From contig JAVBOY010000056.1 of NCBI GenBank assembly GCA_031550085.1, positions 1 through 64,000 on the forward strand: a stretch of DNA of 64,000 bases, in the 5' to 3' direction. A program made the position numbers and the translations under genes. This document shows positions 43,073 through 50,293 of this stretch, piece after piece (position 1 is the first letter of the stretch; each line of letters starts with the position of its first letter). The notes beneath the pieces are model-generated. The model saw only the letters and a program-made list of their open reading frames with translations. It searched no databases and was not told the origin of the DNA. Source of the stretch: UBA4417 sp031550085 (GTDB taxonomy: Bacteria > Bacteroidota > Bacteroidia > Bacteroidales > UBA4417).

Positions 43073-43996
43073 TTACAAATCAAGAGGTTTTAATTTGACT
43101 TTCCGGCTTTTTTGATAGAACCAATATAAAATATAAACGCTTACAGCAAGGCTTGCGGCCACAGCTATCCAAAACAAAGGGTGTTGTTCCACGCTTTTAT
43201 CCTCCACATTATAGCCCCAATTCTTTGCCAGCAAAGCCATTAAACTTAAAAAATTGTTCGTGAAATGCGCTGCAATGGAATACCACAAATTATCGCTCCA
43301 CAAATAAAGCAATGTCAGCACCACGCCCATATACATCCGGGGCAGAAATCCGCCGTACGAAAAATGCGCCAGCGAAAAAATAATGCCTGCAGCCAAGGCT
43401 GCTTTCACCGTACTGTGCGACCAATCTTTAAAGATCCGCCCCAAAGTGCCCCGGAACAAGAATTCCTCGCAAAATGCGGGCAACAGACACACTACAAAAA
43501 CGGATAATAAAATGCCCCAAACGCTCGTATTGACTGAAAATAACGCTTCAATGGTTGCATCGGTTTGATCCATGGCGCGGAGTTTTTCCTCCAATCCATG
43601 CAAAAAATCGGGCAGGTGGATGTGGTCGTTCAACACGGCAAGCCCTGAAATCAAAGGCAGTTGAATGATAAACAGCAACACAATGGCGGCCAGAAGTCCG
43701 GCTTGCGGTTTGTTGCGCAATCTTAAATAATCCAGCGGTTTTTGAAACGATAATTTGATAAAAATCCATACCGGCAACAAAAAAGAGCCCAATTGGCTGA
43801 AAATCATCGTAACCCACATTGCATAGATTACCTGCGGGTTGGTAAAATCCGTTGAGATAATCTGTTTCCCCCAAATGGCATATTGCAAGGCAACCGCAAA
43901 TACAACCGACAGAAGAAACCCTCCCAGCACAAAAAACAGAAGCATAAACAGTTGACGCCAATAATTCGGCTTTGCGGAACCGGAGTCAGGAAACAT
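43073..43996 (-). CDS. CPBP-family intramembrane glutamic protease
   Basis: The 307-residue membrane protein has about eight helices. CEEFLFRG gives the catalytic EExxxR motif (Glu177, Glu178, Arg182). The second and third family motifs are visible as FSLAHFSYGG and AHFTNNFLS. CPBP (Abi/CAAX) proteases cut within or near the membrane; bacterial substrates are rarely known. The gene is divergent from dusB, with promoter-like elements between. Confidence 0.93.
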   Translation of the reverse strand: MFPDSGSAKPNYWRQLFMLLFFVLGGFLLSVVFAVALQYAIWGKQIISTDFTNPQVIYAMWVTMIFSQLGSFLLPVWIFIKLSFQKPLDYLRLRNKPQAGLLAAIVLLFIIQLPLISGLAVLNDHIHLPDFLHGLEEKLRAMDQTDATIEALFSVNTSVWGILLSVFVVCLLPAFCEEFLFRGTLGRIFKDWSHSTVKAALAAGIIFSLAHFSYGGFLPRMYMGVVLTLLYLWSDNLWYSIAAHFTNNFLSLMALLAKNWGYNVEDKSVEQHPLFWIAVAASLAVSVYILYWFYQKSRKVKLKPLDL

Positions 43997-44013
43997 AACG
44001 GATTGATTTGATG

Positions 44014-44063
44014 CAAAGATACGGAATGTTGCTTTTTCGGCGTTGACAAATCATGTAATTTTG
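44014..44063. promoter_or_regulatory. Divergent -7 elements of the CPBP gene and dusB
   Basis: CAAAGATA at 44014-44021 reads TATCTTTG on the minus strand, 18 bp upstream of the CPBP start. TAATTTTG at 44056-44063 on the plus strand lies 18 bp before the chosen dusB ATG. This spacing supports ATG 44082 and argues against a start at 44043, which would precede the promoter. Confidence 0.5.
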
Positions 44064-44081
44064 CCGGAAAATACAAACCGG

Positions 44082-45062
44082 ATGAAGATTGGAACGACCG
44101 ATTTGGGCGAATTTCCTTTGATGTTGGCGCCGCTGGAAAACGTGACCAACTCGGCATTTCGCGCAGTTTGCAAGCGCTTCGGAGCCGACGTGGTTTATAC
44201 CGAATTTATTTCGTGCGAGGGTCTGGTGCGCGATGCCGTTAAAAGCAACAACAAATTGCTGTTTGACGAAATAGAACGCCCGCTGGGAATCCAAATTTTC
44301 GGGAAGGACGTTGAAAACATGAAGCAGGCCGCCCGGATGGCCGAAGAAGCCCGGCCCGAATTTATCGACATCAATTTCGGATGCCCGGTAAAAAAAGTAG
44401 CCCTCAAAGGCGCCGGCGCCGGTTTGTTGCGCGAGATTCCGCTGATGCTGGAAATTACCCGCGAAGTGGTGAAAGCCGTAAAAACTCCCGTTACCGTAAA
44501 AACACGACTGGGTTGGGACGAAAGTGACAAGCCCATTGTCGGATTGGCAGAACAACTGCAAGATTGCGGCATACAAGCCATTGCCATTCACGGACGTACG
44601 CGGGCGCAGATGTATTCGGGCGTTGCCGACTGGAGCCTGATCGGCGAAGTAAAAAACAATCCGCGAATGCGAATTCCCGTGATCGGAAACGGAGATGTGG
44701 ACAGCGCCGAAAAAGCCATGGAAATGAAAAACCGTTACGGCATAGATGCCGTTATGATCGGGCGTGGCGCCATCGGAAACCCGTGGATTTTCAGCCAGAT
44801 CAAACATCTTTTGCAAACCGGAACCAACCTGCCGCAACCTACCCTGCAAGAACGTATTTCCGTGGTTTTGGAACACCTGCACTCCGCTTGTGAAAAGGAA
44901 TATGAAAAAAAAGTAGTTTTGGAATTGCGGAAACACTATTCCGGCTATTTCAAAGGCATTCCCGATTTCAAGAAATACCGCATGGAACTGATGAAATTCA
45001 CCGGAAAGCAGGAACTGGAAACCTTTTTCAGCCGCTTACAACAACAAGATATCGGGTTTTAA
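44082..45062 (+). CDS. dusB: tRNA-dihydrouridine synthase (DusB-like)
   Basis: Dus enzymes reduce uridines in the tRNA D-loop using FMN and NADPH. The 326-residue protein has the FMN-binding TIM barrel with PLMLAPLENVTNSAFR (12-27) and DINFGCPVKKV, whose catalytic Cys is residue 101. AIHGRTRAQMYSG and VIGNGDVDS follow, then the phosphate-binding GIDAVMIGRGAIGNPWIF, and a helical tRNA-binding C-terminus. Its last 27 bp overlap the 3' end of the convergent HAD gene. DusB-like is the best subgroup match. Confidence 0.94.
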   Translation: MKIGTTDLGEFPLMLAPLENVTNSAFRAVCKRFGADVVYTEFISCEGLVRDAVKSNNKLLFDEIERPLGIQIFGKDVENMKQAARMAEEARPEFIDINFGCPVKKVALKGAGAGLLREIPLMLEITREVVKAVKTPVTVKTRLGWDESDKPIVGLAEQLQDCGIQAIAIHGRTRAQMYSGVADWSLIGEVKNNPRMRIPVIGNGDVDSAEKAMEMKNRYGIDAVMIGRGAIGNPWIFSQIKHLLQTGTNLPQPTLQERISVVLEHLHSACEKEYEKKVVLELRKHYSGYFKGIPDFKKYRMELMKFTGKQELETFFSRLQQQDIGF

Positions 45063-45677
45063 AAGCCCGTTTTCGAACAAATCCGTTATTTGCGTTCCTC
45101 TCACCAAATGATGCGTATGAATTCCTGCAGCCTTTGCCCCCTCGCAATTGTCCGGCAAATCGTCGATAAACAAACTTTCGCTGCCTACCAACCCGCTGTC
45201 GGTCAACACAAACTGGAACGTTTCCACATCCGGTTTGGCCCGGCCCATTTCATTCGAAAAATAGACCTTGCCAAAAAGGCTTGAAAATTCATATCCGAAG
45301 CGTTTCCGAACCTCCGAAAGTACGAAGCCGGTATGAATTTCATTCGTATTTGAAAGCAAAAACAAGTGGTAATTCCGGCGTAAATCTCGAAGCAATTGGA
45401 AGCGCTCCGGCGGAAATCCCGTAATCATGGCATTCCAGGCTGTATCCAACTCTTCATTCGTAACTTCCCGGTTCGACAAATCGCGCAGTTGCTGGCGCAG
45501 CCAATCCGCGCCCACTTCGCCCGTATCCAGTTTGCGGTAAAACCCGTTTTTGCGCAACGCATCGTGTTTCTGTTTAATATCCGTAATCCCTAGTTCCGAA
45601 AGCGTTTTGCCCGCCCAAGTCGGATCGAGGTCGACCAGAACTCCGCCCATGTCGAAAATAATATTTTTAATTGTCAT
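45036..45677 (-). CDS. HAD-superfamily (subfamily IA) hydrolase
   Basis: The 213-residue protein starts at 45677 (MTIKNIIFDMGGVLVDLDP). Any longer reading frame would be repeat DNA translated as NNST-type peptides and is not accepted. FDMGGVLVD holds the nucleophile Asp. The second motif is LLSNTNEIH, and the C-terminal ESLFIDDLPDNCEGAKAAG carries the last acidic motif. It resembles the YihX-like branch, which dephosphorylates small sugar phosphates. The 5' flank is modular repeat to within 4 bp of the start, so its own promoter must lie in the repeat, or it is read from the DUF2461 gene upstream. Confidence 0.92.
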   Translation of the reverse strand: MTIKNIIFDMGGVLVDLDPTWAGKTLSELGITDIKQKHDALRKNGFYRKLDTGEVGADWLRQQLRDLSNREVTNEELDTAWNAMITGFPPERFQLLRDLRRNYHLFLLSNTNEIHTGFVLSEVRKRFGYEFSSLFGKVYFSNEMGRAKPDVETFQFVLTDSGLVGSESLFIDDLPDNCEGAKAAGIHTHHLVRGTQITDLFENGLLKPDILLL

Positions 45678-45680
45678 AAT

Positions 45681-46138
45681 GCGAGAAGTGAAGGGTGAGT
45701 TGTTTGTTGAATTGTTGAATTGTTTATTTAGTGAAGCGTGAACAGTGAAGGGTGAAATGGGTTCAAGGTAAAGGGTACAGGGTGAACGGTGCAAGGTGAA
45801 GGGTTGTTGAATTGTTTATCGGGGAAATTCGGCTTTAATTGGGTGCGATAATTTAATCTACTATTATTCTATTTTAATCGCATAGGGTGTTTAAATGAGA
45901 TGTGAGCAGTGAAGGGTGAGTAGTTTGTTGAACTGTTGAATCGTTGAGGTGTTGAACTGTTTATTGATAAAATGGAAAACGGTGCAGGGTAAACTTGCTA
46001 ACTGTAAACTCGTTAACGAAAAAATTACACTGAGCCTCGCTGAGGTTGCAACCCGTTACTCGTCACTTGTTACTCGTTACCAAATCCCCCATTTTCAATT
46101 GAAACCCCGTTTACTCGTAACTCGTCTACTCGTTACCC
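45681..46138 (+). repeat. Modular intergenic repeat, locus B, with 34-bp core at 45855-45888
   Basis: This is the longest locus. On the plus strand it has GTGAAGG words, GTTGAATT words, a second stretch of GTGAAGC/GTGAACA/GTGAAGG/GTGAAAT heptamers near 45732-45760, the 34-bp core (29 of 34 bases as in locus A), more GTTGAACT words, a GTAAACTCGTTAAC stretch, TTACTCG/TCACTTG heptamers, CCCATTTTCAATT, and a second TTACTCG series. The last word supplies the stop codon of the DUF2461 gene. No gene is supported in these 455 bp. Confidence 0.85.
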
Positions 46139-46798
46139 ATTCGCAATCGCCCGGTTCAGGAAGTCGTTGAATGGGTACATTTCCCGGAATACCGAAGCCG
46201 CATAGTCTTTATAATCTGCGGCAAGAATCCGGTCGTCGCTGACGGTATGAAGCACGCTGTACGATTTATACTTTAACAAATCGACATCCGGGAAATCCGC
46301 AGGGAAATCTTTGGGCGCTTTTTTCAACTTGTCGAAATCATCCAGATCCCCGAACAGTTTTTTAAACGAAGGCTTGTTCAAAATCGCTTTAAATTCATTG
46401 CTGTGGAAATACACTTCGTTGCGGAGCAATTTCAACACATCGGGGCGCGGCATATAAACTCCGCCGGCCAGCATGCACGTACCCGGCTCGAAATGAATGT
46501 AATAACCCGCATTCAATCCTTTCCGTCCCCCCTGCGTAATAAAACCCCCGATGTTGGTTTTGTAAGGCGACTTATCCGGCGAAAAACGCACATCCCTGAA
46601 AATACGGAACATACAATCCTTGGCATCGAGCAGGCCGATCGATTTGTCGAATTTGGCCACTTCCACAATTACCGAAGCCACAAAAGCTTCCACTTCTTTC
46701 TTTACTTTTTCATACGCCGGTTTGTGGGCCTGGAACCATTCACGGTTGTTATTTTCCTTTAATTGTGTAAGAAATTCTAAAACGGCAGGTGAAATCAT
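46133..46798 (-). CDS. DUF2461 family protein
   Basis: The 221-residue protein matches the DUF2461 (TIGR02453) family: FLTQLKENNNREWFQAHKPAYE near the N-terminus (9-30), CMFRIFRDVRFSPDKSPYKT, and YYIHFEPGTCMLAGGVYMPRP. The function is unknown; the family is widespread in Bacteroidota and fungi. The length is standard. The stop codon TAA lies inside the first TTACTCG-type word of the modular repeat, so its exact end was set by the repeat. Confidence 0.9.
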   Translation of the reverse strand: MISPAVLEFLTQLKENNNREWFQAHKPAYEKVKKEVEAFVASVIVEVAKFDKSIGLLDAKDCMFRIFRDVRFSPDKSPYKTNIGGFITQGGRKGLNAGYYIHFEPGTCMLAGGVYMPRPDVLKLLRNEVYFHSNEFKAILNKPSFKKLFGDLDDFDKLKKAPKDFPADFPDVDLLKYKSYSVLHTVSDDRILAADYKDYAASVFREMYPFNDFLNRAIANG

Positions 46799-46812
46799 AG
46801 CACTAGTTATTT

Positions 46813-47892
46813 TTAAGGTAAAAAATACGATTCATTTGAAACGGCTAAGCCGTTCATCAGGAAATCCAAGGTGTTCACATGATCGGCGTAATCCCACAAT
46901 TGAGGGGTTTGCGATTCGCCGAACCGGATGCTGTTTTCAATCAAATCCGGATGTGTAACGATACATTGCAGTAACTCGCTGTTTTGCAGCAAATTTTGTT
47001 TCACCGTTTCCAGATCAGGATACACTTCGTAATTTAAAACCGAAACGGGCGAACTGAACGAAGCATCGGGCTTCACCAGCAAAAAACCATTGTCGAGGTG
47101 CGGCTGTTGGTTTAACAACAAAATGGATTTGTTGTAAATGTAGTTGTTCATGTATTTGGTATGCGAATCCAAATTTGGTTTCCATTCCGAAAAAGCCTCC
47201 ATCAGGGCGTTCCAATCATAATTTTGGGGAACGAACAATTTGGAAACGCTGCGGCAGCCCAATCCGTAGTAGCGGAAAACATCGTTGGCTAGCCCTTTCA
47301 AATCTTCCGGGCTTTCGGTTCCGGTAAGCACAGCCACGCTGTTGCGGTTGCGGCGGATAATATGCGGATATTTGCCGAAATAATACTCGAAGTAGCGGGC
47401 CGTATTGTTGCTCCCCGTTGCAATGATGGCATCAAATCCGGCCAACTGCGAATCGGTAAATTGGATCAAGGGCTCAAAAGCCGGTTCCAACTTGCAAAGT
47501 TCCTTGGCCAAAGCCGGAAACAGTATTTTGTCGTTGGAAGCAAGTTTTCCCATAAAAATATGTCCCGAAATCAACACGCATAAAAAATCGTGAAATCCTA
47601 CCAGCGGAATGTTTCCCGCCATGATTACGCCAATCTTTTTCGGTTTTCCGTTCGAAGCAGGAAGCTGGGACGTTTGAATCCATTTTTGCAAGTTGCCGGT
47701 TTCCAAGCTTTCTGCTATCGATTGAAAGGCAAACAACACCTGTTCCGGAGTAAACCACGCATTTTGCAAATAAGCCTGCTGAACAAGCTGCCGGAATTCC
47801 GTTTCCTGTTCATAACAGGCGACTAAATACCGGAGCCGTTCGCCCAATGCGGCAAAAGCAGCCATGCGTTGGTCGAGGGGAAGAACATTCAT
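46813..47892 (-). CDS. LuxC-like acyl-CoA reductase
   Basis: The 359-residue form starts at MNVLPLDQRMAAFAALGERL. An upstream ATG at 48003 would add 37 residues that are not family-like. Motifs of the aldehyde-dehydrogenase-like LuxC family are present: GVIMAGNIPLVGFHDFL (NADP-binding), TGSNNTARYFEYYFG, and GLGCRSVSKLFVP, whose Cys is the acyl acceptor. The enzyme should reduce a fatty acyl-CoA to the aldehyde. luxD and luxE partners are absent. It lies 14 bp before the DUF2461 gene and is probably co-transcribed with it. Confidence 0.88.
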   Translation of the reverse strand: MNVLPLDQRMAAFAALGERLRYLVACYEQETEFRQLVQQAYLQNAWFTPEQVLFAFQSIAESLETGNLQKWIQTSQLPASNGKPKKIGVIMAGNIPLVGFHDFLCVLISGHIFMGKLASNDKILFPALAKELCKLEPAFEPLIQFTDSQLAGFDAIIATGSNNTARYFEYYFGKYPHIIRRNRNSVAVLTGTESPEDLKGLANDVFRYYGLGCRSVSKLFVPQNYDWNALMEAFSEWKPNLDSHTKYMNNYIYNKSILLLNQQPHLDNGFLLVKPDASFSSPVSVLNYEVYPDLETVKQNLLQNSELLQCIVTHPDLIENSIRFGESQTPQLWDYADHVNTLDFLMNGLAVSNESYFLP

Positions 47893-48015
47893 CATCAATG
47901 AAAACTTTTTAAGGCAAAAGTACAAAGAAAACCGGGTAGGGTTGACGGTGTTTGAAAAGCCTTTTGTTGTATTGGCAAATAAAATGTTGTGAATCGAAGA
48001 CACTAAAAGACAAAA

Positions 48016-48047
48016 CGCCCGGAGAGGGTAAACCGTCTTGCCGGGCG
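48016..48047 (-). terminator. Terminator after the small secreted gene at 48091
   Basis: On the minus strand CGCCCGG and CCGGGCG form a stem around a 17-nt loop, followed by TTTTGTCTTTT. It closes the small gene's transcript before the acyl-CoA reductase gene. Confidence 0.75.
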
Positions 48048-48090
48048 CTTTCCGTGGAGAGATCCAACATTGTCAATAATAAAAACAGGC

Positions 48091-48423
48091 TTATTCTTTT
48101 TTTGAAAAAACGATAAAGGTATACAAGAAATTCTCTCCGCTTACTGACATTTGAGTGACCTCGTATCCTTTTTCGCTCATAGTATTCAGCATTTTATTGA
48201 TAAGTTGCTGGTTTTCTACAATAGTCGTAGTACTGTTCCCCATTAATCTCAACTTTTGTAAAGGAATAATTTCGCTTTTCCCGTCTTCGTAAGTAAGACT
48301 AATCAAGGATGGTCCTGTGCTCTCAATAATTCTTGCCGTGGCTTGTTTGGTGCCTTTTTGGGCATAGGTTGCAAACGTTAGTAAAAGCAATAGGGCAAGC
48401 GTGGCAACGAATTGTTTTTTCAT
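48091..48423 (-). CDS. Small secreted protein of unknown function
   Basis: The 110-residue product has a Sec signal peptide (QFVATLALLLLLTFATYAQ, cleavage about residue 22). The mature part of about 88 residues has a predicted beta-rich first half (ARIIESTGPSLISLTYEDGK) and an alpha-beta second half (LINKMLNTMSEKGYEVTQMS ending FIVFSKKE). The C-terminal half recalls the small DUF4177-like fold, in which a helix is followed by a strand ending in a similar YTFIFKR-type motif, but this is weak. It has its own terminator and about 340 bp of upstream DNA. Confidence 0.7.
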   Translation of the reverse strand: MKKQFVATLALLLLLTFATYAQKGTKQATARIIESTGPSLISLTYEDGKSEIIPLQKLRLMGNSTTTIVENQQLINKMLNTMSEKGYEVTQMSVSGENFLYTFIVFSKKE

Positions 48424-48766
48424 AAAATTGTTTTTTTGTGGTTGTCCTACTCATCTGGCTTTTCGGATACGCCCCGTTTTTGGTGGTTTCCGGCCTCCAC
48501 ATTCGTTGTTAAATATCGTTGAAGGGTTTTACTAGACAAAAGGATCCATCGTAATTTCATCGCTTGAAATTTCTTGAACATCTTCTGTGAGGTTTAGTCC
48601 TAGATTTGCTATTTGAGTATGTCTATTTTTTTGCGAAACAAAAGTAATCTTTTCTTTATAGGCCATTTCTCTAAGATATCAACAATCCGTATTCTTTGGA
48701 AACAAATTCATAAATTTACCGTTGATAGGTAGAAGATTCGTTTTTAATCCTTATTTTTTTTATATT
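48424..48766. other. Intergenic region between the small secreted gene and phoH
   Basis: This AT-rich stretch holds one possible 44-codon gene (48532-48666, minus). No repeats of the families described here are seen, and no good TTTG/TAnnTTTG promoter for phoH was found. Confidence 0.5.
48532..48666 (-). CDS. Candidate 44-residue small protein
   Basis: An ATG at 48666 opens a 44-codon frame starting MAYKEKITFVSQKNRHTQIA and ending in an acidic part, EDVQEISSDEITMDPFV. It has no signal peptide or membrane segment. The N-terminal half is basic and polar, and the C-terminal half acidic. No family is recognised. It lies 108 bp upstream of the small secreted gene on the same strand. Codons such as AGA, ATA and CTA are less common in neighbouring genes, so chance is possible. 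Confidence 0.25.
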   Translation of the reverse strand: MAYKEKITFVSQKNRHTQIANLGLNLTEDVQEISSDEITMDPFV

Positions 48767-50161
48767 ATGCCAAAGAAATTGCTTCCTTCCGAGAAAACCC
48801 CGAAACCAGCCCGAAAAAAAAACGCAACGTCTTCCGCATCCAAAAAGAAAATTTTTGTCCTGGACACCAGCGTTATTTTATACAACCACAACGCGATTCA
48901 CTGCTTTGACGACAACGATGTCGTATTGCCCATTACCGTTTTGGAGGAATTGGATAATTTCAAAAAAGGGAATGATATCATCAATTTTGAAGCCCGTGAA
49001 TTTATCCGCATCATCGACCGTTTTTCGGAACGGGGCATCCTTACCAATTGGAAAACACTCTCTAAATCGAAAGGAGGCGGGCGTTTTAAAGTAGTGATGA
49101 ACGAAAAAAGCGATCCCGATGCCTGCTTGATATTCAACGACGACAAACCCGACCATCGCATCCTGAATGCCGCTATTTCGGTATCCAAAGAATTTCCGGA
49201 TCAAAAAGTGATTTTGGTGACCAAAGATGTAAACCTAAGGTTGAAGGCCAAATCGCTGAACCTGCATGCCGAAGATTTCCTGACCGGAAAAATCAAAAAT
49301 ATAGAAGAACTTTATTCGGGAATTTCGGTGATAGAGGGCTTATCTTCGCAAAACATCGATTCGATTTACCAGAACGGTTTTCTGAATCCTTCGGAAATCG
49401 GTGTCAGCAACCCCATTCCCAATCAATACTATATCCTGAAAAACACCCGCAATTCGGCTTTGGCTTATTATAATGCTGAGAAACAGGTGATTGAACGGAT
49501 CGATAAACATCCGGCTTATAAAATCATGCCCCGCAATGCCGAACAGGTGTTTGCCTTGCATGCTATTATGAATCCGGCTGTAAAGCTGGTGACTATTCAA
49601 GGCGTGGCCGGAACCGGAAAAACTTTGCTGACGCTTGCCGGAGCGCTGGAACAACGCCACAATTTTAAACAAATCTATTTGTCGCGCCCCATTGTTCCGC
49701 TGAGTAATAAGGACATCGGCTTTTTGCCCGGCGATATCCGTGAGAAAGTCGATCCTTACATGCAACCGCTTTTCGATAATTTGAAATTTATTCAAAACCA
49801 ATACAGCGAAAAGGACCGGGAATACAAGGTGATTAAAGAATCGCTTGAAAATGAGAAATTGGTGATCACGCCGCTTACGTATATTCGCGGGCGCAGCATT
49901 TCGAATGTATATTTCATTGTAGATGAAGCTCAAAACTTGACGCCCCACGAAGTAAAAACCATCATCACACGGGCCGGCGAAAATACCAAGATTATATTTA
50001 CCGGCGATATTTACCAAATCGACACGCCCTATTTGGATGCTCAAAGTAACGGCTTGTCTTATCTGATCGACAAGATCAAGCACCATTCCATCTATGCTCA
50101 TATCCGGTTGGAAAAGGGCGAACGTTCCGAACTGGCAAATCTGGCAAACGATTTGTTGTAG
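48767..50161 (+). CDS. PhoH-family ATPase with N-terminal PIN domain
   Basis: The 464-residue protein starts at 48767 (MPKKLLPSEKTPKP); an in-frame start 45 bp upstream adds hydrophobic residues not typical of the family. The PIN nuclease domain (about 24-150) has KIFVLDTSVILYN with its first metal-binding Asp, and ILVTKDVNLRLKA. The PhoH domain has Walker A GVAGTGKT (279-286) and Walker B-like FIVDEAQN, then ARTNxxIFTGD-like NTKIIFTGDIYQID. PIN-PhoH proteins (PhoH2 type) are linked to RNA unwinding and cleavage. It ends at a bidirectional terminator. Confidence 0.94.
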   Translation: MPKKLLPSEKTPKPARKKNATSSASKKKIFVLDTSVILYNHNAIHCFDDNDVVLPITVLEELDNFKKGNDIINFEAREFIRIIDRFSERGILTNWKTLSKSKGGGRFKVVMNEKSDPDACLIFNDDKPDHRILNAAISVSKEFPDQKVILVTKDVNLRLKAKSLNLHAEDFLTGKIKNIEELYSGISVIEGLSSQNIDSIYQNGFLNPSEIGVSNPIPNQYYILKNTRNSALAYYNAEKQVIERIDKHPAYKIMPRNAEQVFALHAIMNPAVKLVTIQGVAGTGKTLLTLAGALEQRHNFKQIYLSRPIVPLSNKDIGFLPGDIREKVDPYMQPLFDNLKFIQNQYSEKDREYKVIKESLENEKLVITPLTYIRGRSISNVYFIVDEAQNLTPHEVKTIITRAGENTKIIFTGDIYQIDTPYLDAQSNGLSYLIDKIKHHSIYAHIRLEKGERSELANLANDLL

Positions 50162-50235
50162 ACATTTTGACAGGTTTCCCCGTTGTTTGATCGAACGGGA
50201 GACTTCTGTTTTCTTTTGCGATACTTGAGTTTCCT

Positions 50236-50274
50236 CAAAAAAAAATCCAATAATAAATGTTATTGGATTTTTTT
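50236..50274. terminator. Bidirectional terminator between phoH and nrdJ
   Basis: AAAATCCAATAA pairs with TTATTGGATTTT around a short AT loop, with extended A- and T-runs. It suits the two convergent genes. Confidence 0.88.
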
Positions 50275-50293
50275 AGTTTATTTTTTCTGGTTT

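Noticed and set aside
43986..44936. 316-codon reading frame antisense to dusB
   Set aside because: The dusB strand has all family motifs. The antisense frame is a by-product of codon bias, as are similar long antisense frames within rluD, the TonB-type receptor and phoH.
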